NCBI RefSeq assembly: GCF_026802175.1
Contig: NZ_CP113797.1
Span: 62,001 to 126,000, forward strand
Source of the DNA: Thermocoleostomius sinensis A174
GTDB taxonomy: Bacteria > Cyanobacteriota > Cyanobacteriia > Elainellales > Elainellaceae
Reading direction: 5' to 3'
Length of the DNA stretch: 64,000 bases
Shown: positions 18,452 through 28,014 of the stretch, piece by piece
How the letters are laid out: every line of letters starts with the position of its first letter
Numbering within the stretch: position 1 is the first letter of the stretch
Translations under genes and position numbers: made by a program
Notes under the pieces: model-generated
Told to the model about the DNA's origin: nothing
The model's input: the letters and a program-made list of their open reading frames with translations, nothing else
The model's database searches: none

Positions 18452-21025
18452 ATGCTCAGCACAATTCTAAGTGGACGCTATAAACTAATTCAACATTTGC
18501 GATCGAGCGAATTCACCGATATTTATCTAGCTCAAGACGAGCAATTCCCCAATGCTCCCCACTGTATCGCCAAGCAACTCAAGCCACGATCAACCGATCC
18601 AGATACTTTAGAAGCCGCCAGGCGCTTATTTGAAACCGAGGCAAAAGTTTTGTCGCAGTTGGGTAGCCACGATCGAATTCCCCGCTTGTTGGCCTATTTT
18701 GAAGAAAACCAAGAATTCTACCTCATTGAAGAATTAATTGATGGGCAAACGCTGGATCAGGAACTAGCTCAGGAACAAAAATTCACTGAAACGCAAGTGA
18801 TTTGCTTGCTACAAGAGGTGCTAAAAATCCTTGAATTTGTGCATGAACAGCATGTAATTCATCGCGATATTCATCCCAATCACTTAATTCGTTGTCGAGC
18901 AGACGGTAAGCTCATGCTGACAGGGTTTGGTGCAGTGAAGCAGGTCAATACGCAAGTTGTGACGCAACCAGGACAAACTAGCTTTGTTATGGCAGTAGGC
19001 AATCCGGGTTACATGCCGAATGAACAACGAGGCGGCCATCCTCGCTTCAGCAGTGATATCTATGCTTTGGGAATGACGGCCATTCAAGCGTTGACGGGCG
19101 TTGCTCCAAGAGACTTACCCGAGGATGAGCAAACTGGAGAAGTGCTTTGGCGATCGTATGCACCGCAGATTAGCCCCAAATTTGCTGCTATTCTAGACAA
19201 AATGGTGCGGACTCACTTCCGCGATCGCTATCAAACAGTTGAAGAGGTGCTGCACGATCTTCACGGTTCACAGCAGATCAGCAAAAAACGACTAATTTTG
19301 GCGCTGTCTGCGTTGGGACTTGTGGCAGCAGTAGGACTGACGGCAACGGCGCTTCATGTGTTCTCTCCCAGGCAACCGCGGATTGCGGCTGAAAATTGCC
19401 GACCTCAAAGTGCTGCTGAATTTATCGCCTGTGGGCAAGCGCGGCTGGAAGCAGGACAGTATAACGAAGCTTTGGTAGATTTTGCAGCGGCGGCCGAACG
19501 AGACCCAGACCTAATCGAAGCCTGGATCGGTCAAGGCGATGCGCTCCAAGCGCTCAATCGTCCTGATGAAGCGATCGCCGCCTACGATCGGGCGTTGCAA
19601 CTTGATCCGAATCATGTAGAAACGCTAGCTCGCAAAGCCAATACACTGCTATTTAGTCAGCAGCAGTACGAGGAGGCTTTGGCGGTGTTTGACCAAGCGG
19701 TTGAGATCGATGCCACCAATCCTGATTTGTGGAGCGATCGCAGCATTGTCCTACTCAACTTGCAGCACAACGAAGAAGCCCTGGCTTCAGCCGACAAAGC
19801 GATTCAAATTCAGGCCAATCATCCCTATGCGCTGGCTAACCGAGGAGATGCGCTGTTTGCTCTCAATCGACAGGATGAGGCGATCGCCGCCTATCAGCAA
19901 GCCCAGATGGCTGCACCCGATTATCCCTATCCCTTCATTCGGCACGGTGATGTGCTCAGATTTTTAGAGCAGTACGCTGACGCGATCGAGCCGTATGATC
20001 AGGCGATTGCACTCGATCGTCGGAATTCGGATGCGTGGGCTGGTAAAGGGTATGCGCTGAATGGACTGGGGCAATCAACAGAAGCTCTAGCCGCGTTCGA
20101 TCGGGCGGTTGAAGCAAATCCAAATTCTGTCTATGCGCTTTCCGGTCGAGCCGCTCTCCTTGATGTGCTGGGGCGACACGAAGCAGCCTTGGCTGCAACG
20201 GAACAAGTTTTGGCAATCGATCCGACTTATTTCGACGGGTGGTTAACGAAATCTTCTACATTACTAAAATTAAGACGGTTAGACGAAGCGATCGAAGCGG
20301 CCGATCGGGCAATCGAGCTTAGTCCGGATAATCCAATCTTTCAAGCAGAGGCTTGGACTCGAAAAGCTAATGCCGTTTATGAATCTGGACGCTTGGAAGA
20401 GTCTTTGCCAGTTTATCAAAAGGTCATTGAACTTTATCCAGAGGGCGACGTTGGCTGGTCAAACCTCAGTGAATTGTTGAATCGGCTTAAGCGCTATGCT
20501 GAGGCTCTGGAATCTGCTAATAAAGCATTAGAAATTCGAGAAACCCAATCGGGATGGAATCAGCAAGGTAATGCCCTGGCAGGGTTACGGCGCTATGACG
20601 AGGCGATCGAGTCCTTTGATCAGGTGCTTAGTCTCAATCCCGACTACCACTATGCATGGGTCAGTAAGGGGAATGCATTTCAGCAGCTTGGGCAATATCA
20701 GGAGGCTGTAGAGTCCTACAATCGAGCACTGGCAATTCAGCCGATCGATCGCAAATTGCAAGATCAAACTGATCAATTCAGTACTTTAAATCAAAAAGGG
20801 AATGCCCTACTCCAGCTACAGCAATACGAACAAGCATTAGAGGCGTTTGAACAATCTGTCGCCATTAAGCCAGATTTTGCTGACGCTTGGTTCAACCAAG
20901 GACGAGCTTTAACCGCACTACAACGCTATGAAGAAGCTCTAGCGGCCTATGACCAAGCTTTAGCACTGAACCCGAATTTTAGCGAAGCAAAAACAAGGCG
21001 AGAACAAGTACAGCAACAGCTTTAG
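18452..21025 (+). CDS. TPR protein with a Ser/Thr pseudokinase domain
   Basis: 857 residues: kinase-like domain (about 10-280), one membrane segment near 285-305, then about a dozen TPRs to the C-terminus (units such as ALNRPDEAIAAYDRALQLDP). The kinase domain is degenerate. The glycine loop reads LRSSEFTD with no glycines. HRD Asp139 is kept, but the following Lys and Asn are His141 and His144 (HRDIHPNH). The DFG Asp is Gly158 (TGFGAV). The VAIK-type Lys is kept in IAKQLKP. I infer a catalytically impaired sensor or scaffold. The ATG at 18452 aligns with the start of the active paralogue 300 bases downstream; an upstream TTG at 18404 is unlikely. Confidence 0.88.
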   Translation: MLSTILSGRYKLIQHLRSSEFTDIYLAQDEQFPNAPHCIAKQLKPRSTDPDTLEAARRLFETEAKVLSQLGSHDRIPRLLAYFEENQEFYLIEELIDGQTLDQELAQEQKFTETQVICLLQEVLKILEFVHEQHVIHRDIHPNHLIRCRADGKLMLTGFGAVKQVNTQVVTQPGQTSFVMAVGNPGYMPNEQRGGHPRFSSDIYALGMTAIQALTGVAPRDLPEDEQTGEVLWRSYAPQISPKFAAILDKMVRTHFRDRYQTVEEVLHDLHGSQQISKKRLILALSALGLVAAVGLTATALHVFSPRQPRIAAENCRPQSAAEFIACGQARLEAGQYNEALVDFAAAAERDPDLIEAWIGQGDALQALNRPDEAIAAYDRALQLDPNHVETLARKANTLLFSQQQYEEALAVFDQAVEIDATNPDLWSDRSIVLLNLQHNEEALASADKAIQIQANHPYALANRGDALFALNRQDEAIAAYQQAQMAAPDYPYPFIRHGDVLRFLEQYADAIEPYDQAIALDRRNSDAWAGKGYALNGLGQSTEALAAFDRAVEANPNSVYALSGRAALLDVLGRHEAALAATEQVLAIDPTYFDGWLTKSSTLLKLRRLDEAIEAADRAIELSPDNPIFQAEAWTRKANAVYESGRLEESLPVYQKVIELYPEGDVGWSNLSELLNRLKRYAEALESANKALEIRETQSGWNQQGNALAGLRRYDEAIESFDQVLSLNPDYHYAWVSKGNAFQQLGQYQEAVESYNRALAIQPIDRKLQDQTDQFSTLNQKGNALLQLQQYEQALEAFEQSVAIKPDFADAWFNQGRALTALQRYEEALAAYDQALALNPNFSEAKTRREQVQQQL

Positions 21026-21040
21026 TGACAAATCAAGATC

Positions 21041-21064
21041 AAGGGTGAACGAACATTCACCCTT
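21041..21064 (+). terminator. Hairpin after the pseudokinase gene
   Basis: AAGGGTGAA and TTCACCCTT form a perfect 9-bp stem with a 6-base loop, 15 bases after the stop codon. No T-run follows, so it may be a weak terminator or a 3'-end stabiliser. Confidence 0.5.
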
Positions 21065-21324
21065 GGTAAAAATCCTATGAAAAAATTATTTCTCGATAGA
21101 GAGTATGACTACTATTTGGCAATAATCTGTGATGCAATGGGAAGTTTTCGGAAATGATTCTGACAGTTATTCGATGTACAACCTTGATAGGTGGTTGATA
21201 GACAGAAATTCTCCAGAACCTGTTCACTCGATCGAACAAGAATTGGCTTTAGAACACAGCTTGAATGCAGTTTGTATTCTCATCAATCCTGTAATACTTT
21301 ATTTCTTACATCAATTACACAACC

Positions 21325-23061
21325 ATGCAAGGACAAGTTATTGGCGGACGCTATCAAATCATCCGATTTTTGGGAAAAGGAGGATTTGCGGAGACCTACT
21401 TGGCCGAAGATACACAAATGCTAAACAGTGCAGAGTGTGTCGTCAAGAAACTCATTCCTCACGCCTTTGATCCCAAAACACTACAAGCGGCTAGAGAACT
21501 ATTTAATCAGGAAGCACATGAGCTATCTCAGTTAGGTAATCACGATCAAATTCCTCGCTTGTTGGCTCACCTCGAGGAAAATGGCGAGTTTTATTTAGTT
21601 GAAGAGTTCATCGATGGAATAGATTTAGACAAAGAGTTGCGAAATCAGCAGCAACTCAGTGAAGAACAGGTCGTTGAATTATTAAGAGATGTTCTCAACA
21701 TTTTGACGTTTGTTCACCATCATCGCACCATTCATCGAGATATCAAACCCTCTAATTTAATTAGACGAACAGATGGCAAGATTGTGCTGATTGATTTTGG
21801 AGCCGTTAAGAAGGTTCGGACTCAAATGGTGACAGCGGGTGGACACACCGTGCAAACCAAAGTAGTGGGTACCTATGGTTATATGCCCAATGAGCAGCAG
21901 GGCGGCAAACCTCGGTTTAGTAGTGATATTTACGCTTTGGGCATGACCGCCATTCAAGCCTTAACAGGTCGATCGCCCGATCGCATTGAAGAAGATGTGC
22001 GGACGGGGGAGGTGATTTGGCGACCTCATGCGCCTCAGATCAATCCTAAACTGGCGGCAGTTCTCGATAAGATGGTGCGGTCTCACTTTCCCGATCGCTA
22101 TCAAACAGCCGAAGACGTACTCAAGGACTTGCCTCGCTCTAGTAAAATTACTAATCCTCAGCCAGACGAACCCACATCTACGCCTTGGCGATCGTTGCTC
22201 AAACCTTGGTATGCCGCCGCCCTTCTAGGGACAGCCTTGGCCACGTTTGGTGGATACAAGCTGGTTTCGCGTGATCCAGTCGTTGTGGCAGCAGAGGTGA
22301 ATGAATTGATCAATCAGTGCTACGAATTACAAACGGTTCAGCAGTATGACGAAGCGATCGAGGTAGCTAATCGAGCAATTAAGATCCAGCGCAATCATCC
22401 AAATAGTTGGAATTGCAAAGGCAATGCTCTACAAAGCTCCGGGCAGTATGAAGAGGCAGCCGAAGCCTATAATCAAGCGTTACAATTCAACCCAAACGAA
22501 AGTTTGCGTCTAGCCTTGTTAAACCAACAGGGAGTAGTGCTGAGTAGTTTAGAACGATTTGATGAGGCGATTGAATCCTTTGAAGCAGCGATTGCACTCA
22601 ATGGAGATGAGCCAACTGCCCAAGGAAATCGAGGCTGGGTGTTTCTGTTACAAGCACAGTATGATGAAGCACTAGTCGTTTTTGACCAGGTACTCGCGCG
22701 AGATGCTAACAACATAAATGCGTTAGAAGGGAAAGGGCGAGCATTACTGGCCCTAGAGCGGTATGATGAAGCCTTAATGATTTACGGCAGACTGACTGCG
22801 CTAAATAGCAAATCATCGGTGATTTGGTTTAATCAAGGATTAGCCCAATACCACCTAGAACGCTATGCTGAAGCTCGCCGCTCCTTTGAAGAAGCCACCC
22901 GGCTGCAAGATGATTATGCCGATGCTTGGTTCGGCTTAGGGCGATCGTTAGAAGAATTAGGACTATCTGATCAAGCAACCGCTGCCTACGAGAAAGCAAC
23001 GGCACTCAATCCCGATCTGGAAGAGACGATCGACGCTGAAGACTCCCAAATTGAGCTATAG
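21325..23061 (+). CDS. Ser/Thr protein kinase with TPR repeats
   Basis: 578 residues. The kinase domain (about 9-275) has all catalytic motifs: glycine loop LGKGGFAETY, Lys in VVKKLIP, Asp139 in HRDIKPSN, Asp157 in IDFGAV. A membrane segment follows near 293-310 (WYAAALLGTALATFGGYKL), then six or so TPRs (QYEEAAEAYNQALQFNP and similar). It is a close paralogue of the upstream pseudokinase, with the same layout but fewer TPRs. Tandem duplication followed by decay of one copy is the simplest history. The ATG at 21325 starts directly before the domain. Substrates are unknown. Confidence 0.93.
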   Translation: MQGQVIGGRYQIIRFLGKGGFAETYLAEDTQMLNSAECVVKKLIPHAFDPKTLQAARELFNQEAHELSQLGNHDQIPRLLAHLEENGEFYLVEEFIDGIDLDKELRNQQQLSEEQVVELLRDVLNILTFVHHHRTIHRDIKPSNLIRRTDGKIVLIDFGAVKKVRTQMVTAGGHTVQTKVVGTYGYMPNEQQGGKPRFSSDIYALGMTAIQALTGRSPDRIEEDVRTGEVIWRPHAPQINPKLAAVLDKMVRSHFPDRYQTAEDVLKDLPRSSKITNPQPDEPTSTPWRSLLKPWYAAALLGTALATFGGYKLVSRDPVVVAAEVNELINQCYELQTVQQYDEAIEVANRAIKIQRNHPNSWNCKGNALQSSGQYEEAAEAYNQALQFNPNESLRLALLNQQGVVLSSLERFDEAIESFEAAIALNGDEPTAQGNRGWVFLLQAQYDEALVVFDQVLARDANNINALEGKGRALLALERYDEALMIYGRLTALNSKSSVIWFNQGLAQYHLERYAEARRSFEEATRLQDDYADAWFGLGRSLEELGLSDQATAAYEKATALNPDLEETIDAEDSQIEL

Positions 23062-23096
23062 CAAACGTCATCACCAAGCATACCTACTAACCATCA

Positions 23097-23744
23097 CTAC
23101 GGTTCTAGAGGCGGATGTTCCAGAACGGTTCCTTTTAAGCAAGCGTTGACAAGGCGTGCTCCGTCTAGGTTCGCTCCCTCTAGATCAGCGCAAAGAAGAT
23201 TGGCTCCGGTGAAATTAGCTCCAGCTAAGTTGGCATCGCGGAGATCGGCTTCTTCTAAATTGGCATCACTGACGATCGCTCCCTGCAAATCAGCCTGCGC
23301 TAAGTTAGCTCCGCGCAGATCAGCAGCACTGAGATTGCTTCCACGGAGATCGGCTCCGCGTAAATCAACCCCGCGCAAGTTCACATTCATCAAATTTGCT
23401 CCGCTGAGAAATGCCCCTGCCAACACCGTTTGGGCTAAGCGCGACTGCATCAAGTTAGCGCCGCGAAGATTAGCGCCGCGTAAGTCAGATTCCGACAAAT
23501 CGGCTTGCATCAGGTTGGCTCCTAAGAAATTAGCTCGCAAATCGGCCCGCACCAGTTGACAGCCCAGCAAACTCGCACCGTCTAAACTGGCACCGTTAAG
23601 CTTTGCGGCGGATAAATTCGCGCCATTGAGGTTGGCCCCCGCCAGATTGACACGACTTAAATTGACCTGAGACAAATCCTCATCTTCAAGATTAACTCCG
23701 GCTAGTTGCTTTAGTTCTCCGGCGCGAATCGCGTCAATATCCAT
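23097..23744 (-). CDS. Pentapeptide-repeat protein (cytosolic)
   Basis: 215 residues, about 40 consecutive A(N/D)LXX pentapeptides from residue 20 onward (ANLNGANLSAAKLNGASL and so on), after a short N-terminal helix MDIDAIRAGELKQLAG. No signal peptide or membrane segment. Predicted to be a regular right-handed beta-helix rod. It converges on the upstream kinase gene, with 35 bases between stops, and lies 39 bases downstream of the DICT gene on the same strand, so the two may be co-transcribed. Function unknown. Confidence 0.88.
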   Translation of the reverse strand: MDIDAIRAGELKQLAGVNLEDEDLSQVNLSRVNLAGANLNGANLSAAKLNGASLDGASLLGCQLVRADLRANFLGANLMQADLSESDLRGANLRGANLMQSRLAQTVLAGAFLSGANLMNVNLRGVDLRGADLRGSNLSAADLRGANLAQADLQGAIVSDANLEEADLRDANLAGANFTGANLLCADLEGANLDGARLVNACLKGTVLEHPPLEP

Positions 23745-23783
23745 AGTGAGTCAGCTTAGTTTCCAGTCTTTCTAGTTTTAGTC

Positions 23784-25217
23784 TTATTTCGCCTTTAATT
23801 CTCCCATTTCGTGATAAGTCAGCGGTAGGTCTTCCTCCGAGTAGGAGTCCAGTAGCCACAGCCCTGACGCAATTTTGGGTAACGCAACCGGCAAACTTAA
23901 TCCTTGCTGCATGGCGCTAACCAGCAAACCCAAGGCTTCCACCAGTTTCGGGTCCCAGCGATCGCCCTGCTGGGCACGACAGTCAGCCAACGCTTGCATG
24001 AGCCAATCCGAGTGGCTCGGTTCCTGATCCGCCGCCGATCGTCGCTTTGCCAACCGTTCCTGAAAATCTGCTACCAGCCCCAAGATCCGAGATTCGATCG
24101 GAATTTCATCTCCCGCTAAACCAGAGGGTTGGCCGGTGCCATTCCACCATTCGGTTTGATGGGTCAAAATCGTGGCAATAGCTCGTAGGCGCTGCATCCG
24201 ACGCAGCACTTGGATACCTGGAATCAAGGGACAGGTGAGCGGCACACTCGTTTGATCGTCGTGATAGCGAGTGGAAGTACCCGGCGCTAACACCGTTTCG
24301 CAGGTGCGCAGAAAAGCAATTCGGTGCAGTAAGCCTGCCAGCCGCAGTCGATGCAATTGCCAAGCGGGTAAATCCAGCAGTTGTCCTATGGCTTCTGCCA
24401 GCGTTGCCACTTCTGCTGCTGCCATGGGATTACTTAAATCGGTTTGATCGATTAGTTGCGCGACTCGCAAATAAGCCTGAAGCTCATTTGAGGTGAGGTT
24501 GTCATCTAAAGACGAGTGCTGCACACTAGCCTGATGAGTTGTTTGTAAATAGTTGACCACTCTCGAGACAATTGCTCCCAAATGATCAGAGGTGGGTGAG
24601 CCACACAGTGCTTCTTCCCGCTGCAATCGATCGGCAATAGCTCGAATTCGTGCGGTAAGTTGTTGCTGAAGTGCCGCATCGTACTGTCCAACATGGGCAG
24701 CAGCTAGTTCGGCCGTTTCCAAAACCAGATCGGGTTCAAACGTCCAAAAGCCGTAAAACTTACGCTCTAGATCGTGTGTGGGCATGCCAGTGGTGCCATA
24801 GTCTGCATCAGATAATTCCTGGCAGAGCACCATCGCCGTATAGTCGGGCGAGAGAATGATCAAGTGCCATTCTTGCGCTACCGGATCAGTTTCATGCAAA
24901 CTCACCAGCGCCACGTTTGGTTTTTGGCTAGTGGCATGGTCGGCAAACCCCGTTTCTGGAGTCGCCATAATTACGACTTGCTGAGATTGATCGGCAATGG
25001 CCCCATAGCGATCGGCTTCTTCTAAATACCACTTTCCGCGCTGAAATGCCGTAATCATTAGCGGACGGTAATCTGCCGAGAGAATGGCATCTTCCAAGGC
25101 ATGGCAAAGCGCTACTAGCGTATTTTTATAGTAAATCCCGAAATGTAGCGGCTTTTTCCCGACCTGCCCTGACTGGTGGGCCGCTTTCAACTTGGCGAGG
25201 ATGGAACCTTCTAACAT
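23784..25217 (-). CDS. DICT sensory domain protein with degenerate HD-GYP-like domain
   Basis: 477 residues from the ATG at 25217, which gives the usual DICT opening (MLEGSILAKLKAAH...). An upstream TTG at 25325 would add 36 residues. The DICT domain spans about 1-170 (HFGIYYKNTLVALCHALEDA; FWTFEPDLV); it is a sensor module linked to light and c-di-GMP signalling in cyanobacteria. The C-terminal half resembles HD-GYP phosphodiesterases, but the metal-binding HD is His298-Arg299 (LLHRIAF) and the GYP signature is GQP (WWNGTGQPSGL, about 360). Catalysis is therefore doubtful. Likely a receptor rather than an enzyme. Confidence 0.8.
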   Translation of the reverse strand: MLEGSILAKLKAAHQSGQVGKKPLHFGIYYKNTLVALCHALEDAILSADYRPLMITAFQRGKWYLEEADRYGAIADQSQQVVIMATPETGFADHATSQKPNVALVSLHETDPVAQEWHLIILSPDYTAMVLCQELSDADYGTTGMPTHDLERKFYGFWTFEPDLVLETAELAAAHVGQYDAALQQQLTARIRAIADRLQREEALCGSPTSDHLGAIVSRVVNYLQTTHQASVQHSSLDDNLTSNELQAYLRVAQLIDQTDLSNPMAAAEVATLAEAIGQLLDLPAWQLHRLRLAGLLHRIAFLRTCETVLAPGTSTRYHDDQTSVPLTCPLIPGIQVLRRMQRLRAIATILTHQTEWWNGTGQPSGLAGDEIPIESRILGLVADFQERLAKRRSAADQEPSHSDWLMQALADCRAQQGDRWDPKLVEALGLLVSAMQQGLSLPVALPKIASGLWLLDSYSEEDLPLTYHEMGELKAK

Positions 25218-25521
25218 GCTGCGCAGAATGGAACGTTGCTTATCGTTGAACCTAAAGCGAGCCTGATCGGTTTTTATTCTCGCAGACTCTAGGTTAACTA
25301 TAACGAGGTGACCGGTATATTTCAAAACTTGATCGAGCGTTAGATCGTTGATTTCTTTTCATGGTTTACAGATGCGTGAGCAAAGCTTAATGATTTCATT
25401 AAACTTTCGCTACGGCTGGTAGACATCCGTTTGATGATTATTAGAGTATTTAACGTATCTCTTACCTAACCGCCGCTCAGTTGCCTTTGATCAGGTGACT
25501 GCAATCTGTGGAGACAGACGA
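25218..25521. other. Divergent promoter region
   Basis: About 300 bases between the DICT gene and the WD40 kinase gene. It should hold promoters for both. No distinct operator seen. Confidence 0.35.
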
Positions 25522-27750
25522 ATGAATTTCTCTCAGCCGCTTCAATCTTGGCTTGGTCAAACCATTGACGATCGCCAGCGCTATCTCCTCAATCAGCGTA
25601 TTGGCGGCGGCGGCATGGGAGAAGTGTTTTTGGCTACTGATACCTTGCTGGGTCAGTCGGTTGCGCTAAAGCTATTGAACAGCAAACTGGCCAACGAACA
25701 AATGCGCTATCGGTTTGAGCAAGAAGTGGCGGTATCTGCTGCGCTCAGAAGTAATCACATTGTTCAGGTGTTTGATTATGGCGTGACGGCCGAGGGGTAT
25801 CCCTTTTATGTGATGGAGTATCTTTGTGGTCAAACCTTGGGACAACTGTTGAAGCGGGAAAAGCGACTGTCAGTCGATCGCACGGTAAACATCATCACCC
25901 AAGTCTGTGCCGGGTTAAGTTTGGCTCATCAAGGCGTTTATTTGCGCTGGAAAGGAGATAAACCAGGCAGCAGTCGTGATGTTGTCAAAGTTATCCACCG
26001 CGACCTCAAACCCGACAATATCTTCTTGCTCCCTACCAGTTTGGGCGAATTTGTCAAGATTTTGGATTTTGGGATTGCCAAGATCCGTACTGAACACCCA
26101 GACTATACCTACGCCACCAATATGTTCATGGGCACGTACCAGTATGCTTCACCCGAACAACTGAGAGCCGAGAAAAATTTGGATGCACGAGCCGATATTT
26201 ACAGTTTAGGGGTGATTCTCTACAAAATGCTGAGCGGGGCACCGCCGTTTCAGTTTGAACTAGAACACCAGTCCGAGATACAGCCGAGTGCTGCTGTGTG
26301 GGCTGTTGCGCATTTAACCAAACCCCCAATTCCATTACGAGACCAACCGGGTTGCGCTCATATTTCCCCCATGCTGGAAGCGGTAGTCATGCGCTGCTTG
26401 AGCAAAGCTCCTAGTCAGCGGTTTTCGTCGGTGCTGGAACTGACTCAAGCCCTGCACACCGCCGTCGGACTGCCCGATCCAGAGGCGATCGAAGCCACCC
26501 ACGCCGGACAGTTGCCGATCATAGCTCAACCTGCCCCTCTGCCGTTACCGTCGCTCTCGCCTCCAATCGAGCCAGAGTTGAGCGATTCTCCGACGGAAGA
26601 ATCCTGCTATCACACGGCTCAGGAGGTGGTGGCTGGGGAAAAAGAACGCGAAACAAGGCGGTTTTCTCGGTCTGTTGTGCTTCTAACCCTTTCCGGACTA
26701 ACCATTGCCATGGCCTTGGGCACGCGGGTGCATTCGTTGTGGTCGGCGGCATCACTGTCTCTCTCGAATGATCTTGCTGGTGACTCACCGATCACCGCGT
26801 CTCAAGATGGAAGGGGGGCTTCTTCAGTACCATTAAATCGATCTGGACACTCGCCAACTGTAAGAACCATTACTACAGCAACACAATTGCTGACCGGTCA
26901 TACTGACACAGTGTGGGATGTAGAAATTAGTCCGGATGGTCGCACGGTGGTCAGCGGCAGTTTTGACAAATCCATTCGCTTTTGGGATGTACAAACTGGA
27001 AACTTAAAGCAAACCCTGTTGGGTCATACCGATGCGGTGCGGGCGATCGCCTTTAGCCCCAACGGCACAATTCTGGCGAGTGGTAGTGGTGATAAAACTA
27101 TCAAACTTTGGGACTTGCCCACGGGCAAATTACGTCATACGTTATTGGGACACTCGGCAGCAGTGTGGTCAGTAGCCATTAGCCCGGATGGGCAAACCCT
27201 AGCCAGTGGCGGCTATGATGGCGTTGTTAAAACGTGGAATGTGCAAACTGGCGAACTGTTGCAAACATTTCCCGAACACTACGACTCGATCTGGTCAGTA
27301 GCCATTAGCCCGGATGGACAAACCCTAGCCAGTGGCAGCTATGGCGGCACAATTCAAATTTGGGAATTGTCCACTGGGCGGGTCATTCGCACCCTTGCAG
27401 CCCATACCGATGCCGTGCGATCAATCGACATCAGTGCCGATGGACGAACGTTGGTCAGCGGTAGCTGGGACAAAACCATTAAAGTGTGGGACTTGCAAAC
27501 GGGTGAACTGCGCTACACGCTCACAGGACACAGCGATCGGGTGCTGTCGGTGGCAATCAGCCCCAATAATCAAACCGTCGCCAGCAGCGGCATCGATCGG
27601 CGCATTCATCTGTGGAATCTGCAAACGGGCACCCTGCAACACACCTTAACTGGGCATAGCGACTGGGTAATTGCGGTGGCGTTTAGCCCCGATGGCAACC
27701 AGTTGGTCAGCGGCAGTAAAGATAAAAGTATTCGCCTGTGGCAATGGTGA
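25522..27750 (+). CDS. Ser/Thr protein kinase with C-terminal WD40 propeller
   Basis: 742 residues. The kinase domain (about 25-310) is complete: glycine loop IGGGGMGEVF, Lys in VALKLLN, HRDLKPDN, LDFGIA, and APE replaced by SPE (YASPEQL). A Pro-rich linker and a membrane segment near 390-405 (SVVLLTLSGLTIAMALGT) follow. Seven WD40 repeats end the protein, each with GH...SPDG...ASGS..KTIKLWD-type motifs, enough for one closed propeller. The propeller is predicted to lie outside the membrane and could sense a ligand or partner. The ATG at 25522 has GGAGA 7 bases upstream; the GTG at 25495 is disfavoured. Confidence 0.93.
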   Translation: MNFSQPLQSWLGQTIDDRQRYLLNQRIGGGGMGEVFLATDTLLGQSVALKLLNSKLANEQMRYRFEQEVAVSAALRSNHIVQVFDYGVTAEGYPFYVMEYLCGQTLGQLLKREKRLSVDRTVNIITQVCAGLSLAHQGVYLRWKGDKPGSSRDVVKVIHRDLKPDNIFLLPTSLGEFVKILDFGIAKIRTEHPDYTYATNMFMGTYQYASPEQLRAEKNLDARADIYSLGVILYKMLSGAPPFQFELEHQSEIQPSAAVWAVAHLTKPPIPLRDQPGCAHISPMLEAVVMRCLSKAPSQRFSSVLELTQALHTAVGLPDPEAIEATHAGQLPIIAQPAPLPLPSLSPPIEPELSDSPTEESCYHTAQEVVAGEKERETRRFSRSVVLLTLSGLTIAMALGTRVHSLWSAASLSLSNDLAGDSPITASQDGRGASSVPLNRSGHSPTVRTITTATQLLTGHTDTVWDVEISPDGRTVVSGSFDKSIRFWDVQTGNLKQTLLGHTDAVRAIAFSPNGTILASGSGDKTIKLWDLPTGKLRHTLLGHSAAVWSVAISPDGQTLASGGYDGVVKTWNVQTGELLQTFPEHYDSIWSVAISPDGQTLASGSYGGTIQIWELSTGRVIRTLAAHTDAVRSIDISADGRTLVSGSWDKTIKVWDLQTGELRYTLTGHSDRVLSVAISPNNQTVASSGIDRRIHLWNLQTGTLQHTLTGHSDWVIAVAFSPDGNQLVSGSKDKSIRLWQW

Positions 27751-27849
27751 CGGACGTGATTGGCGTGATTGCACTGGCATGGCTGAATCGAGCTATGAAT
27801 CTGACTGCCCCCCTTCCGCTCGTCCTCTTCCAACAAATGGGGGAACTCG

Positions 27850-27897
27850 CGATCCGGCTCTCTGCTCCCGGAAGAAGGGGTGGGGATGAGGGCAAAT
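27850..27897 (-). repeat. Dispersed intergenic repeat, copy A
   Basis: Reverse-complement copy of a family with two conserved ends, CATCCCCACCCC and GCAGAGAGCCGGATCGC, and a variable middle. It closely matches the copy at 44279-44322. Shorter relatives lie at 35269, 44041 and 60383. All lie between genes. Confidence 0.7.
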
Positions 27898-28014
27898 ACT
27901 TACGTGAATTTGGCAATGCCATTTCACCCTGACTGACTGTCGGATAGCGCACTCTCGCGGGCTTCATGTATCTCCTATAATTTGGACCAACACCCGATCG
28001 TCAGGAGTACGTGT

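Noticed and set aside
23146-23559. Plus-strand frame opposite the pentapeptide gene
   Set aside because: It is a basic Arg/Ala/Pro repeat caused by the antisense of regular pentapeptide codons.
26890-27750. CRISPR-like or other DNA repeat array
   Set aside because: The regular spacing comes from WD40 repeats in a single open frame.
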